Shown: positions 15,880 through 25,208 of the stretch, piece after piece
How the letters are laid out: every line of letters starts with the position of its first letter
Numbering within the stretch: the first letter of the stretch is position 1
Assembly: GCA_002310175.1 (NCBI GenBank)
Contig: DBYG01000077.1
Coordinates: 35,252-75,816, forward strand
DNA: 40,565 nucleotides
From: Bacteroidales bacterium UBA1192
Lineage (GTDB): Bacteria > Bacteroidota > Bacteroidia > Bacteroidales > Bacteroidaceae
Reading direction: 5' to 3'
Notes under the pieces: generated by a model
Seen by the model: only the letters and a program-made list of their open reading frames with translations
What the model was told of the DNA's origin: nothing
Database searches by the model: none
Made by a program: the position numbers and the translations under genes

Positions 15880-16206
15880 ATGAACAATAAACAGTTTTTG
15901 ACCGAATTGTCAGTCCGTAACGGCCTGTCTCTTCAGGACGCCGGACAGAAGGCCGATGCCCTGATTGAGGTCATGAAAGGGATATGGAATGATGGAGATT
16001 CTTTCAGCCTCTCCGGATTCGGTGTTATGGAGGTCAGGAAAAAGAACGAGAGGATATCAGTAAATCCCAACACCGGAATAAGGATGCTTATACCGCCAAA
16101 ACTTGCGGTTTCATTCAAACCTAGTCCGTTACTGAAGGATAGGCTGAATGCAACTGACCAAGTGCACCTTGATATGGCTGATGATGATTCCAACCTAAAT
16201 GACTGA
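15880..16206 (+). CDS. HU/IHF-family DNA-binding protein
   Basis: 108 aa. The N-terminal helices (FLTELSVRNGLSLQDAGQKADALIEVM) and the beta-arm region (FSLSGFGVMEVRKKNERISVNPNTG) match the HU/IHF fold, including the NPNTG turn before the DNA-binding arm. The end is an acidic tail (HLDMADDDSNLND) not found in plain HU. It lies 10 bp after rimO and overlaps the next gene by 8 bp. Likely a dimeric nucleoid protein; it may pair with the next HU-domain protein, which is inference from the overlap. Confidence 0.85.
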   Translation: MNNKQFLTELSVRNGLSLQDAGQKADALIEVMKGIWNDGDSFSLSGFGVMEVRKKNERISVNPNTGIRMLIPPKLAVSFKPSPLLKDRLNATDQVHLDMADDDSNLND

Positions 16207-17359
16207 GGCTATGGATAAAAAACTTAATCTGTCACAAATAGCCGAACTGCTGGCGGTGAAAAGCGGAATGTCCAAGGCTAGTTCCGAGAAGTTCACAAAA
16301 ACTTTCTTCGATATCATATCGGACAATACAGTTGCTGGTGAAAGTGTAAAGATAAAAGGTCTTGGCACATTCAAGACAATCCAGGTGGAGAATCGTGAAA
16401 GTGTAAACGTGAATACTGGTGAACGTTTTGTCATTCCGGGCTACAGGAAGGTGAACTTCATTCCCGATATTACGCTTAAGGAGGAGATTAACAAGCCGTT
16501 CAGCGCTTTTGAGACATTGATCCTGACAGACTCACAGGCAGCGGTGCTGGCTGAGTCGAAACCAGAGCTACCCGTTGAAACTGTTATGACCGTTGAATCC
16601 GGACCGACTGATGAGCATGAGCCGGATGAATCCGTGCCGTCTGTTGATATTATTCAGCCTAAACCTGTTGAGCCGGTACAACCCGTTGAATCCGGAGAAC
16701 AGACCGCACATGAAGGTCCTAAAGTGAGAGAAATAACCCAGAAGCGCGGAGTGAGGTTTCTTCTTAACCTATTGTTGTGGATACTTTTCCTTCTATTGAT
16801 ACTTATGGTGCTGGCATATCTGTTCTGGCCATTAGCAGGTCAAAAGTTGCTTGCCGTATATGACAATAAAACAGCCAGGACAGAGAAAGTGGAGCAGGAG
16901 TCCCGGTCAAGCCTGACAGAAATAAGCGAGCCGGAACCTGAACAAACTCAGACGGTGATTCAGGAAGAGAATATACAAGAAAGAGAAAAACCGGCTGATA
17001 AGATGCCACTTTCGGATTTGACAGAAAAAGAAGATGTAAACGTTAAACCGGAGTCGCCGGTTCAACAGGCATCTGAACCTCCAGCGGCGGTCTTCTCAAG
17101 TAATGGATTTCGTCTCACAACAGCCGATGAACAGAAAGATCTGGGACTTTTTACGGCGGCCGACACTGTAAACTATCGTATGACCGGTACATTGACCGTT
17201 CATCAGGTCAAGAAGGGTGAGACACTAACCCAGATATCACTTGCCGAATACGGCACAAAGAAACTGTGGCCGTATATTGCTGCATATAATAAATTAAGAG
17301 ACTCAAATTCACTTAATGCAGGTTCCAGAATCCTAATTCCGAGTCTGGAGACCAGATGA
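16199..17359 (+). CDS. HU domain - transmembrane helix - LysM protein
   Basis: 386 aa with three parts. Residues 5-95 are an HU/IHF-like domain (LNLSQIAELLAVKSGMSKA, GLGTFKT, NVNTGERFVIPGYRKVNF). Residues 100-182 are a Pro/Glu-rich linker. One membrane helix runs about 186-210, preceded by KRGVR, so the N-terminus should be cytoplasmic. An acidic linker leads to a LysM domain (334-382: VHQVKKGETLTQISLAEYG...LNAGSRILIPS), which normally binds peptidoglycan. The protein would thus bridge nucleoid and cell wall; this role is inferred. A second possible start is the ATG at 16211. It overlaps the upstream HU gene by 8 bp. Confidence 0.9.
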   Translation: MTEAMDKKLNLSQIAELLAVKSGMSKASSEKFTKTFFDIISDNTVAGESVKIKGLGTFKTIQVENRESVNVNTGERFVIPGYRKVNFIPDITLKEEINKPFSAFETLILTDSQAAVLAESKPELPVETVMTVESGPTDEHEPDESVPSVDIIQPKPVEPVQPVESGEQTAHEGPKVREITQKRGVRFLLNLLLWILFLLLILMVLAYLFWPLAGQKLLAVYDNKTARTEKVEQESRSSLTEISEPEPEQTQTVIQEENIQEREKPADKMPLSDLTEKEDVNVKPESPVQQASEPPAAVFSSNGFRLTTADEQKDLGLFTAADTVNYRMTGTLTVHQVKKGETLTQISLAEYGTKKLWPYIAAYNKLRDSNSLNAGSRILIPSLETR

Positions 17360-17455
17360 CTGTAAAAGCTGAAACAAAAAGGTAAAACAATTGAAAAAAC
17401 AGATAATTAAAACACTATTTAAATTTATTTAGACTCTACAGATTACTAATACTGC

Positions 17456-17463
17456 TAATTTTG
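17456..17463 (+). promoter_or_regulatory. Promoter -7 box of the moxR-bat operon
   Basis: TAATTTTG, exact TAnnTTTG, in the 164-bp AT-rich gap after the HU-LysM gene. The leader to the ATG at 17524 is about 55-60 nt, longer than for other genes here. Confidence 0.55.
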
Positions 17464-17523
17464 GAGTTCATGAATTATCGCATATAATACGCATAAAAAT
17501 GACGTTGTAATTATTCGGAAAAT

Positions 17524-18519
17524 ATGAATGAAAGTGTTGACATCAGGAAACTGAACGAGCAGATTGAACATCAGAGCGCATTCGTAACTAACATCATGGC
17601 CGGTATGGACCAGGTCATAGTTGGCCAGAAACATCTGGTCGAATCCCTACTTATTGGCCTGCTCTCTGACGGACACATCCTCCTTGAGGGTGTTCCTGGT
17701 CTAGCGAAGACCTTAGCCATTAAGACTTTAGCATCGCTAATAGATGCAACTTTCAACCGGATACAGTTCACTCCGGACCTTCTGCCTGCCGATGTTGTCG
17801 GAACAATGATTTACAGCCAGAAGGATGAGACATTCATTCCCAAGAAAGGTCCAGTGTTCGCTAACTTTATATTGGCTGATGAGATAAACCGTGCTCCGGC
17901 AAAGGTACAGAGCGCATTGCTCGAAGCCATGCAGGAACGTCAGGTCACTCTGGGAGGCGAGACTTTCAGGTTACCTGGCCCATTCCTGGTAATGGCCACA
18001 CAGAACCCGATTGAACAGGAGGGAACATATCCGCTCCCCGAGGCGCAGGTGGATCGTTTCATGCTCAAGGCAGTGATTGACTATCCAAAGATTGAGGAGG
18101 AGAAGAAAATCATTCATCAGCAGATACATCATGAGATAGGCAGTGTAAAGCCTGTAATGACTACCGATGACATACTGGAGGCCCGTAAGGTGGTTGATAT
18201 GGTCTATCTGGACGAAAAGATAGAACAGTATATAGCTGATATAGTCTTCGCTACACGTTATCCTGACCGTTACGGACTTAAGGAGATGAAGGAGTTGATA
18301 TCATTCGGAGGATCACCCCGTGCATCAATCAATCTGGCCCTTGCAGCCCGTTCATATGCCTTCATTAAGAGACGCGGATATGTAGTTCCTGAGGATGTAC
18401 GTGCCATAGCACACGATGTGCTGCGTCACCGCATTGGACTTACATATGAGGCCGAAGCCACTAACGTCACTCCGGATGAACTGGTGAGCCGCATACTGAA
18501 CAAGGTTGAAGTTCCATAA
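17524..18519 (+). CDS. moxR: MoxR-family AAA+ ATPase
   Basis: 331 aa, cytoplasmic. AAA_3 core with Walker A GVPGLAKT, Walker B FILADEINRAPAKVQSALLEAMQE and the C-terminal lid domain. MoxR ATPases act as chaperones that help assemble or activate von Willebrand A (VWA) proteins encoded beside them. Here it is the first gene of the Bat operon, ahead of a DUF58 protein and two VWA proteins. It has its own promoter region; gaps downstream are short (26 bp to the next gene). Confidence 0.95.
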   Translation: MNESVDIRKLNEQIEHQSAFVTNIMAGMDQVIVGQKHLVESLLIGLLSDGHILLEGVPGLAKTLAIKTLASLIDATFNRIQFTPDLLPADVVGTMIYSQKDETFIPKKGPVFANFILADEINRAPAKVQSALLEAMQERQVTLGGETFRLPGPFLVMATQNPIEQEGTYPLPEAQVDRFMLKAVIDYPKIEEEKKIIHQQIHHEIGSVKPVMTTDDILEARKVVDMVYLDEKIEQYIADIVFATRYPDRYGLKEMKELISFGGSPRASINLALAARSYAFIKRRGYVVPEDVRAIAHDVLRHRIGLTYEAEATNVTPDELVSRILNKVEVP

Positions 18520-18545
18520 TCCAAAACCTTTGAAATCAGTTTTAT

Positions 18546-19415
18546 ATGGAAACCAGTGAACTGATAAAAAAGGTTCGCAAAATTGAGATCAAGACCCGTG
18601 GTCTGTCAAGCAACATATTTGCCGGACAGTACCATACCGCGTTCAAGGGACGTGGAATGGCCTTTAGTGAGGTGCGCGAGTATCAGTACGGTGACGAACC
18701 GCGCGATATTGACTGGAATGTCACAGCACGCATGAACAAGCCATATTCCAAGGTCTTTGAAGAGGAACGCGAACTGACCATGATGCTTCTCGTGGACATC
18801 TCCAACAGTCTCAATTTTGGTACATCAGTGCGCATGAAACGTGATATGCTCACTGAGATTGCTGCCACTTTGGCTTTTGCTGCCATAGAGAACAACGATA
18901 AAGTCGGTCTTCTTTTCTTCAGTGACAGGATAGAAAAGTTCATTCCACCACAGAAGGGCAGGAAACACATACTTTACCTTATACGAGAGTTGCTTGATTT
19001 CACTCCTGAGAGCAACGGGACGGATATTTCAGTTCCGTTGGAGTTCCTTACTGGTGCTGTCAAGAAGAGGTGTACGGCTTTTCTGTTAAGTGACTTCATT
19101 GACTCACATGACTACAGGAATGCTTTGACCATAGCAAACCGCAAACATGACATTGTGGCCATTCAGGTATATGACAAACGAATGGAGGAGCTGCCCAATG
19201 TGGGACTCATGAAGATTCTTGATGCCGAAACAGGCAAGACAATGTTCATTGACACCTCGTCCAAGTCTGTACGTTCAACACAGAAAGAGTGGTTCAACGA
19301 GAACAGTAATCGCATGAAGGATTCCTTTACCCGCAGCCGTGTTGACAGTATTTCCATCAGGACTGACCATGATTATGTAAAAGCCCTGATGGGACTGTTC
19401 GCCAAACGAAAGTGA
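18546..19415 (+). CDS. DUF58 protein with VWA-like MIDAS
   Basis: 289 aa, no membrane segment, so cytoplasmic or membrane-peripheral. The DUF58 signature FSEVREYQYGDEPRDIDWNV lies at 40-59, followed by a metal-ion site DISNS (84-88, DxSxS) and SDFID. DUF58 proteins nearly always sit directly after MoxR and are probable MoxR substrates or adaptors. Position two in the Bat operon. Confidence 0.93.
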   Translation: METSELIKKVRKIEIKTRGLSSNIFAGQYHTAFKGRGMAFSEVREYQYGDEPRDIDWNVTARMNKPYSKVFEEERELTMMLLVDISNSLNFGTSVRMKRDMLTEIAATLAFAAIENNDKVGLLFFSDRIEKFIPPQKGRKHILYLIRELLDFTPESNGTDISVPLEFLTGAVKKRCTAFLLSDFIDSHDYRNALTIANRKHDIVAIQVYDKRMEELPNVGLMKILDAETGKTMFIDTSSKSVRSTQKEWFNENSNRMKDSFTRSRVDSISIRTDHDYVKALMGLFAKRK

Positions 19416-19438
19416 AGTGAGAGAGTTGTAATTTCATA

Positions 19439-20512
19439 ATGAGAAGATTTTTGTTATATATGGCGATTTGGTTGATTCCGGTTTTTGTATCGGGTCAATC
19501 CAACGTTATAGTCCAGGCCACCGTGGACTCAATGATGATGTGGGTGGGGCAGCAGACCTCTCTCCATCTTGAAGTCACTTGTGATCCTGACCAACAGGTC
19601 GTGTTTCCGAATTTCAGGGATACCATTGTTACAGGATTGGAGGTTGTACCGCCTGTCCTGACAGACACCATTTGGCTCAATGACGGAAAACGTATGTCGG
19701 TGACACGCCATTACACTGTGACCTGTTTTGATTCCGCACTGATATACATAGCCCCCATACCTGTTAAGGTGAATGGTCAGGAGCATGTATCCAATCGTCT
19801 TGCTCTGGCATTTATGACGTATGAGATTCCGCAGGGAGAGGAAAAGAATATTTTCGGTCCCAAGGATAATATGAGAACACCTGTACAGTTCAGGGAGATA
19901 TGGCTCCCTGTACTGCTATACATACTCTCCATGTTTGCTGTTGTAGGAGCAATATTCCTCTTCAGACGTTACAAGGATGATAAGCCTATCATACGTCATA
20001 TAAAGGTGGAGCCCAAAGTGCCGGCACATAAGCGAGCTCTGGACGGGATGGAGGAATTGCGTAAGTCAGGATTAACTTCGGCCGATGATCCCAAGGAGTA
20101 CTATACTCGTCTTACAGACCTTCTGAGAGAGTATATAAACGAGCGTTTCAGCTTTAATGCCACAGAGATGACCTCCGATGAAATCCTGGAACATCTGCGT
20201 GAGAGCCGTGATAAGGATTCTCTGAAAGAACTGGCGAACCTTCTCTCTACATCAGACCTTGTAAAATTCGCCAAGTTCAAACCATTGATAGGTGAGAATG
20301 ACCGAAACCTGATAGGCGCTGTGGAGTTCGTGAAAGAGACAATGGTGGAGGTTCCTGAAGATGAACTGATGCCTAAGGAGGAGACAGTGGTGGTTGAAAA
20401 ACGGAGTAAAGGTGCGCGTACAGTCCTGCTAACATTCACACTGACAGTGACAGTGGTGGCGGCGATACTGCTTGGTATAGCTCTTTACAAACTCTATTTC
20501 GTAATTTTCTAA
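19439..20512 (+). CDS. DUF4381-like membrane protein of the Bat operon
   Basis: 357 aa. Signal peptide (about 1-19, VSGQ), a beta-rich periplasmic region (20-155), one membrane helix near 157-175 followed by RRYKDD, then a cytoplasmic helical domain with the pattern KEYYTRLTDLLREYINERF and ATEMTSDEILEHL. That pattern is the core of DUF4381-type proteins and resembles the C-terminal region of BatD. A second hydrophobic helix closes the protein (about 331-356). Position between the DUF58 protein and BatA is the standard Bacteroidales order. No enzymatic motif seen. Confidence 0.8.
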   Translation: MRRFLLYMAIWLIPVFVSGQSNVIVQATVDSMMMWVGQQTSLHLEVTCDPDQQVVFPNFRDTIVTGLEVVPPVLTDTIWLNDGKRMSVTRHYTVTCFDSALIYIAPIPVKVNGQEHVSNRLALAFMTYEIPQGEEKNIFGPKDNMRTPVQFREIWLPVLLYILSMFAVVGAIFLFRRYKDDKPIIRHIKVEPKVPAHKRALDGMEELRKSGLTSADDPKEYYTRLTDLLREYINERFSFNATEMTSDEILEHLRESRDKDSLKELANLLSTSDLVKFAKFKPLIGENDRNLIGAVEFVKETMVEVPEDELMPKEETVVVEKRSKGARTVLLTFTLTVTVVAAILLGIALYKLYFVIF

Positions 20513-20524
20513 AAGAAAGAGAAA

Positions 20525-21523
20525 ATGACATTTGCGAATAATGCATATCTCCTCCTGCTACTGCTGATAATTCCAATGGTGGTATGGTACATCCTGAGAG
20601 GCCGCAAGCGCAAGGCTACCCTCATGATTCCGACCACAGGCGTGTTCAGTGGTATAGGCAGAAGCTGGAAAACATATCTCCTACACCTTCCGTTTATACT
20701 TGAACTTGTAGCATTCTCCATGCTGGCCATAATACTGGCCCGTCCACAGACCACCGACCGTTGGCAGGATACCGAGATTGAGGGTATTGACATAATGATG
20801 TGTATGGATGTATCCACAAGTATGCTGGCCGAGGACCTGAAGCCTAACCGCATTGAGGCGGCCAAGTCCGTGGCGGCTGATTTCATCAACGGTCGTCCAA
20901 ATGACAACATTGGTCTCTCCATATTTGCCGGAGAGGCCTTCACACAATGTCCCATGACTGTTGATCATGCAGTATTACTCAATATGTTCCACAATGTGAG
21001 CAGCGATATTGCGGCAAACGGAATCATTGAGGATGGAACAGCCATAGGAATGGGACTTGCCAATGCTATAAGTCGTCTCAAGGACAGTCAGGCTAAATCC
21101 AAGGTGATAATACTGCTTACTGACGGTTCCAACAACAGAGGCGAGATATCGCCGCTTACCGCTGCAGAGATGGCTCGCAGTTTCGGAATCAGGGTCTATA
21201 CTATCGGAGTGGGAACGAATGGCACAGCGCCATATCCGGTCCAGTCTTCATTCGGAGTGCAATACATGAACGTACCTGTGGAGATTGATGAAGATGTGCT
21301 CCGTCAGATAGCATCGACCGCCAATGGGCAGTACTACAGAGCCACAAGCAACAGTAAGCTGAAAGATGTGTATGAGGAGATAGACAAACTAGAGCGTACC
21401 AAACTGCAGGTTAAGGAGTTTAGCAAGAATCAGGAGGTCTATCAGCCATTCGCTCTGATATTGCTGCTTTCGCTACTGCTGATTATCTTGCTTAAACAGA
21501 CAATACTTAAGACCATACCTTAA
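20525..21523 (+). CDS. batA: BatA, VWA-domain membrane protein
   Basis: 332 aa. Two N-terminal membrane helices (about 5-23 and 52-72), a VWA domain with MIDAS DVSTS (95-99) and LTDGSNNRG, and a C-terminal helix (about 308-327). The start TFANNAYLLLLLLIIP and the ARPQ motif after the second helix are typical for BatA/BatB. Bat proteins were named for Bacteroides aerotolerance; the molecular role of the complex is still debated. 12 bp after the DUF4381-like gene and 14 bp before batB-batC. Confidence 0.94.
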   Translation: MTFANNAYLLLLLLIIPMVVWYILRGRKRKATLMIPTTGVFSGIGRSWKTYLLHLPFILELVAFSMLAIILARPQTTDRWQDTEIEGIDIMMCMDVSTSMLAEDLKPNRIEAAKSVAADFINGRPNDNIGLSIFAGEAFTQCPMTVDHAVLLNMFHNVSSDIAANGIIEDGTAIGMGLANAISRLKDSQAKSKVIILLTDGSNNRGEISPLTAAEMARSFGIRVYTIGVGTNGTAPYPVQSSFGVQYMNVPVEIDEDVLRQIASTANGQYYRATSNSKLKDVYEEIDKLERTKLQVKEFSKNQEVYQPFALILLLSLLLIILLKQTILKTIP

Positions 21524-21537
21524 TATAAAGAAGGAAT

Positions 21538-23307
21538 ATGTTCAAGTTCGCTAATCCTGAATATCTGTATCTGCTGTCAGTGGTCCCACTACTGGTGATA
21601 CTGCATATTTTCACCAATATCATACGTCGCCGTCGTCTTGAGACATATGGTGACCCTTCACTGCTCACTCAGCTTATGCCTGAGGCCTCTCCAGCCAGAC
21701 CAAAGTTCAAATTTTGGCTCCTTACCGTCGCCTTCGGCATGGGATGTTTCCTGCTGGCGCGTCCGCAGTTCGGTTCCAAGCAGGAAACCGTAACCCGCAA
21801 AGGCATTGAAATCGTAATAGCACTTGACGTGTCTAATTCCATGCTTGCCGATGATGTGATGCCCAACCGTCTGGAAAAATCCAAACGGATAATATCCAAC
21901 CTTGTAGAGCAATTCAAAGATGACAAGACAGGTCTGATAGTTTTTGCCGGCGATGCGTTCGTCCAGTTGCCTATTACGAGTGACTATATTTCAGCCAAAG
22001 TGTTTCTGAGTTCTATAACTCCCGGTATAGTAGCTCGTCAAGGTACTGACATCAAGGCTGCCATTGATCTGGCTTCAAAGAGTTTTACTCCAAATGAGGG
22101 GGTAGGGAAGGCTATTATTGTGATTACCGATGGTGAGAACCACGAAGGCGGCGCAGTTGAGGCAGCAAAGGCTGCGGCTGACAAAGGTTATCTGGTATAT
22201 GTGCTCGGTGTAGGTCTACCTTCGGGCACTCCTATTCCCGGTGAGAGAAGCGGTGAGTTCCGCAAGGACAAGGATGGCAATGTTGTAGTAACCCGCCTGA
22301 ATGAGAATATGTGCCGGGAGATTGCCACAGCCGGAGGAGGCGCATATTTCTACGTGGATAACTCCAACTCTGCTGAAAAAGCACTCCAGAAAGAACTTGA
22401 CAAGCTGGCTAAAGCTGACATTGAGACCACTGTTTATACTGAATATGATGAACAGTTCAGAATTTTTGCATGGATTGTCCTTGCATTACTCCTTTTGGAA
22501 ATGTTCATTGGTGAGAGCCGTAATCCCGGACTGGAAAGGTTGAGGCTCTTCAAGGTAATGATTCCTGTCTTAATGCTTGTCTCCGCCCAGGGAGTATGTG
22601 CTCAACGCAACGAGCGTTCATACGTTCGTAAGGGTAACAAGATGTTCGCGGACAGTCTTTTCATAAAGGCTGAGGAGAACTATCTGAAAGCCATTGACGC
22701 AAATCCGGAGCTTTATGAAGGAATTTATAATCTGGGAAATTCCTATACAGCTCAGCAAAAACCCAATGAGGCTGTAGAACAGTACGGACGTGCAGCCAAC
22801 AGGCTCGAAGAAACGAAGAAGTCTCTCCTTGAACAGAAGAATACAGATACCAAGGAGTATGAGCGTGTCAAGGAAGAACTGGCAAAGGTGTATCATAATA
22901 CAGGTGTGGTGTATCATGCATGCGAGCAATATGACAAAGCTATTGAGGCATACAAGAATGCCTTGCGCAACAATCCGCTCGATGATGAGACGCGTTACAA
23001 CATGATTGCGGCGCAGAAAATGCTGGAACAGCAGCAAAAGAACCAGCAGGACCAACAGCAGAATCAGGACCAGCAACAACAGGAGCAGCAACAACAGGAG
23101 CAGAATCAGGATCAGCAGCAAGACCGGCAGCAACAGGATAAGGAGGAGCAACAGCAACAGCAGCAACAGCAACCGGAGGAGATGTCCCAAGAGAATGCGG
23201 AACAGCTGTTGGACGCTGCAATGCAGGATGAGAAGGATGTCCAGGAGCGCATACAGCAACAGCTCATTAAAGTTCAACCCAAGCAACAGTTGGAAAAGGA
23301 TTGGTAA
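21538..23307 (+). CDS. batB: BatB-BatC fusion (VWA domain + TPR domain)
   Basis: 589 aa. Residues 1-340 are a complete BatB: helices near 8-27 and 58-74, VWA MIDAS DVSNS (97-101), ITDGENHEGG, and a C-terminal helix 309-325. Residues 341-589 are a complete BatC: a signal-peptide-like segment (MIPVLMLVSAQGVCAQ, 341-356), TPR repeats (about 360-495), a Gln/Glu/Asn/Asp-rich tract (498-548) and the usual C-terminal helix. In well-known Bacteroides the two are separate genes. The cytoplasmic loop before 341 is basic (RNPGLERLRLFK), so the retained segment can serve as a fourth membrane helix or be cut after Cys-Ala, releasing BatC. The next gene, batD, follows after 1 bp. Confidence 0.9.
   Translation: MFKFANPEYLYLLSVVPLLVILHIFTNIIRRRRLETYGDPSLLTQLMPEASPARPKFKFWLLTVAFGMGCFLLARPQFGSKQETVTRKGIEIVIALDVSNSMLADDVMPNRLEKSKRIISNLVEQFKDDKTGLIVFAGDAFVQLPITSDYISAKVFLSSITPGIVARQGTDIKAAIDLASKSFTPNEGVGKAIIVITDGENHEGGAVEAAKAAADKGYLVYVLGVGLPSGTPIPGERSGEFRKDKDGNVVVTRLNENMCREIATAGGGAYFYVDNSNSAEKALQKELDKLAKADIETTVYTEYDEQFRIFAWIVLALLLLEMFIGESRNPGLERLRLFKVMIPVLMLVSAQGVCAQRNERSYVRKGNKMFADSLFIKAEENYLKAIDANPELYEGIYNLGNSYTAQQKPNEAVEQYGRAANRLEETKKSLLEQKNTDTKEYERVKEELAKVYHNTGVVYHACEQYDKAIEAYKNALRNNPLDDETRYNMIAAQKMLEQQQKNQQDQQQNQDQQQQEQQQQEQNQDQQQDRQQQDKEEQQQQQQQQPEEMSQENAEQLLDAAMQDEKDVQERIQQQLIKVQPKQQLEKDW
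23029..23172 (+). repeat. CAG/CAA-rich coding repeat in batC part
   Basis: Low-complexity tract of CAG, CAA, GAG, GAC and AAT codons with very few T bases. It includes a perfect 15-bp tandem repeat (CAGCAACAACAGGAG at 23071-23085 and 23086-23100) and a near-copy pair at 23059-23073 and 23101-23115. Encodes the Gln-rich linker of BatC; likely variable in length. Confidence 0.85.
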
Positions 23308-23308
23308 T

Positions 23309-25198
23309 ATGAATATAATAAGGAAAACAACAGGACTTATTGTGACGTTCATTCTTGCAATGGCTTCACAGACAGTACTGGCCGATAATGTTACATTCAC
23401 AGCACAGGCCCCTTCGGCAGTAGTGCGTGGTGAACGTTTCAGAATATCATATAAGGTGACTGACGCATCCCCGAAACAGTTCAGGGCTCCTGATATGAAG
23501 GGACTATCTGTCCTTGCCGGGCCGAGTACCTCCACTTCCCAATCCACAACAGTAGTAAACGGTAAGGTCACCTCATCGTCATCATATACATACACCTTTA
23601 TTGTTGTTGGTGATGAGGAGGGTGATTACAAACTTGATGGTGCCACCATCACTGTTGGTAAGGATACTTATACATCTAACGGCCTTACTATCAAGGTGCT
23701 TCCTCCTGACAGCAACCAACCTCAGCAAGGACAGCAAAGTCAGCAGAATCAGTCGTCGCAGCGTGGTGGCAGTTCTCAACAAACGCAACAGAACCGTCAG
23801 TCATCCTCCGGTGACAACATAGGTGTTGATGACCTCTTCATGCTAGCCACTGTTGATAAGACCACTGTATATGAGCAGGAGGCTTTATTACTCACATTCA
23901 AGGTTTATTGTTCCACATCCCTTGAGCTGTCAAGCCTTAGCAATAAGATGCCTGACCTCAAAAATTTTCATGTTCAGGAAGTTGAGCTTCCCCGCAGGAA
24001 GGAGTTCCAGCTTGAACGCTATAACGGACGTAATTACCAGACATTGGTGTGGTCCCAATATGTACTCTTTCCTCAGCAGTCCGGTGAACTTGAAATACCT
24101 GCCACAACATTTGAGGGAGTTATTTCACAACCCGTCAGGACAAACACCAATGACATATTTGACTTTTTCTACAATTCAGGACGTTACATAGACATAAAGA
24201 AGGATCTTGTAACAAGAAAAATAACGTTGAATGTCAAACCGTTGCCATCAGGCAAGACCAGTTCTTTCTATGGCGGAGTGGGGGATTTCAGCCTCAGTTC
24301 CAGTATCAGTTCCACTGAAGTGACCGCCAATGACGCAGTCACAGTGAAGGTGATTCTTTCCGGAACGGGTAACCTGAAACTCATCAAGACTCCTGAACTG
24401 GATTTGCCTAAGGATTTTGACATTTATGATCCCAAGGTTGATAACAAATATACCATCAAGGGCGGCCGCCAGACAGGCAATAAGGTGTATGAATACTTGT
24501 TCATACCACGTCATGCCGGCGATTACACTATCCCGGCATTGGAGTTCCAGTATTTCGATCCTCAGAGCGGATCATACAAGACTCTTAAGACTGAAGAGTA
24601 CAAGCTCAATGTTGCCAAAAGTCAGGGTGGGGAAGACTCACCGTCATCAATGTCATATGTCAGCAAGGAGGATCTGAAATATGTAGGGCAGGATGTACGC
24701 TTCCATACAACCGGAGGAAAGCTTCGCCACACCGGAGATATGTTCTTCTGCTCGAAATTATTCTGGCTTCTGCTGATACTGCCTATTTCACTTCTGGCAT
24801 TAACAGTCATTTTGTCCAGAAAGAGGATTTCAGATAATGCCAATACGGCCCGCATCAAAGTCAAGAAGGCCAGTTCTACGGCATCAAAACGCCTGAAGAC
24901 GGCACGTAAGCTTATGTCTGAAGGGAATAAGGATAAGTTCTATGACGAAACCATGAGAGCCCTCTTAGGTTATCTTAGTGACAAACTTGTCATACCTGTA
25001 GCCAATCTTTCCAAAGACAACATAGGAGTAGAGCTGAGAAAGAAAAAGGTTTCCGATGAAATTGTAGGTAAGGTTATCGGATTGCTGGATGACTGTGAGT
25101 TTGCACGATATGCTCCCGGTGATGACACAGACCGCATGGACCGTCTCTATGAGCATGCCGCAAACGCAATAGGCACTCTGGAGGATATTATCAAATAA
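23309..25198 (+). CDS. batD: BatD, periplasmic/membrane protein
   Basis: 629 aa. Signal peptide 1-25 (ending VLA), a large beta-rich periplasmic part that begins VTFTAQAPSAVVRGERFRI, as in BatD, a Gln/Ser-rich linker (about 133-170), VTANDAVTVKVILSGTGNLKLI, a membrane helix near 485-507 followed by SRKR, and a cytoplasmic helical C-terminus with a DUF4381-like pattern. The open frame extends back to 23006, but that part is an Arg/Ser-rich out-of-frame reading of the batC repeat; the true ATG is at 23309, 1 bp after the batC stop. Structural partner of the Bat complex. Confidence 0.93.
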   Translation: MNIIRKTTGLIVTFILAMASQTVLADNVTFTAQAPSAVVRGERFRISYKVTDASPKQFRAPDMKGLSVLAGPSTSTSQSTTVVNGKVTSSSSYTYTFIVVGDEEGDYKLDGATITVGKDTYTSNGLTIKVLPPDSNQPQQGQQSQQNQSSQRGGSSQQTQQNRQSSSGDNIGVDDLFMLATVDKTTVYEQEALLLTFKVYCSTSLELSSLSNKMPDLKNFHVQEVELPRRKEFQLERYNGRNYQTLVWSQYVLFPQQSGELEIPATTFEGVISQPVRTNTNDIFDFFYNSGRYIDIKKDLVTRKITLNVKPLPSGKTSSFYGGVGDFSLSSSISSTEVTANDAVTVKVILSGTGNLKLIKTPELDLPKDFDIYDPKVDNKYTIKGGRQTGNKVYEYLFIPRHAGDYTIPALEFQYFDPQSGSYKTLKTEEYKLNVAKSQGGEDSPSSMSYVSKEDLKYVGQDVRFHTTGGKLRHTGDMFFCSKLFWLLLILPISLLALTVILSRKRISDNANTARIKVKKASSTASKRLKTARKLMSEGNKDKFYDETMRALLGYLSDKLVIPVANLSKDNIGVELRKKKVSDEIVGKVIGLLDDCEFARYAPGDDTDRMDRLYEHAANAIGTLEDIIK

Positions 25199-25208
25199 GG
25201 TGTTGATT

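Noticed and set aside
23029..23172. CRISPR-like repeat array
   Set aside because: Repeats are codon-level, in frame, without regular spacers, and inside batC.
23006..23308. 101-residue N-terminal extension of BatD
   Set aside because: Arg/Ser/Asn-rich out-of-frame reading of the batC repeat; a proper signal peptide starts at the ATG at 23309.
22618..23595. 325-aa Leu-rich frame antisense to batC/batD
   Set aside because: The poly-Leu stretch is the reverse reading of CAG/CAA codons in the Gln-rich tract.
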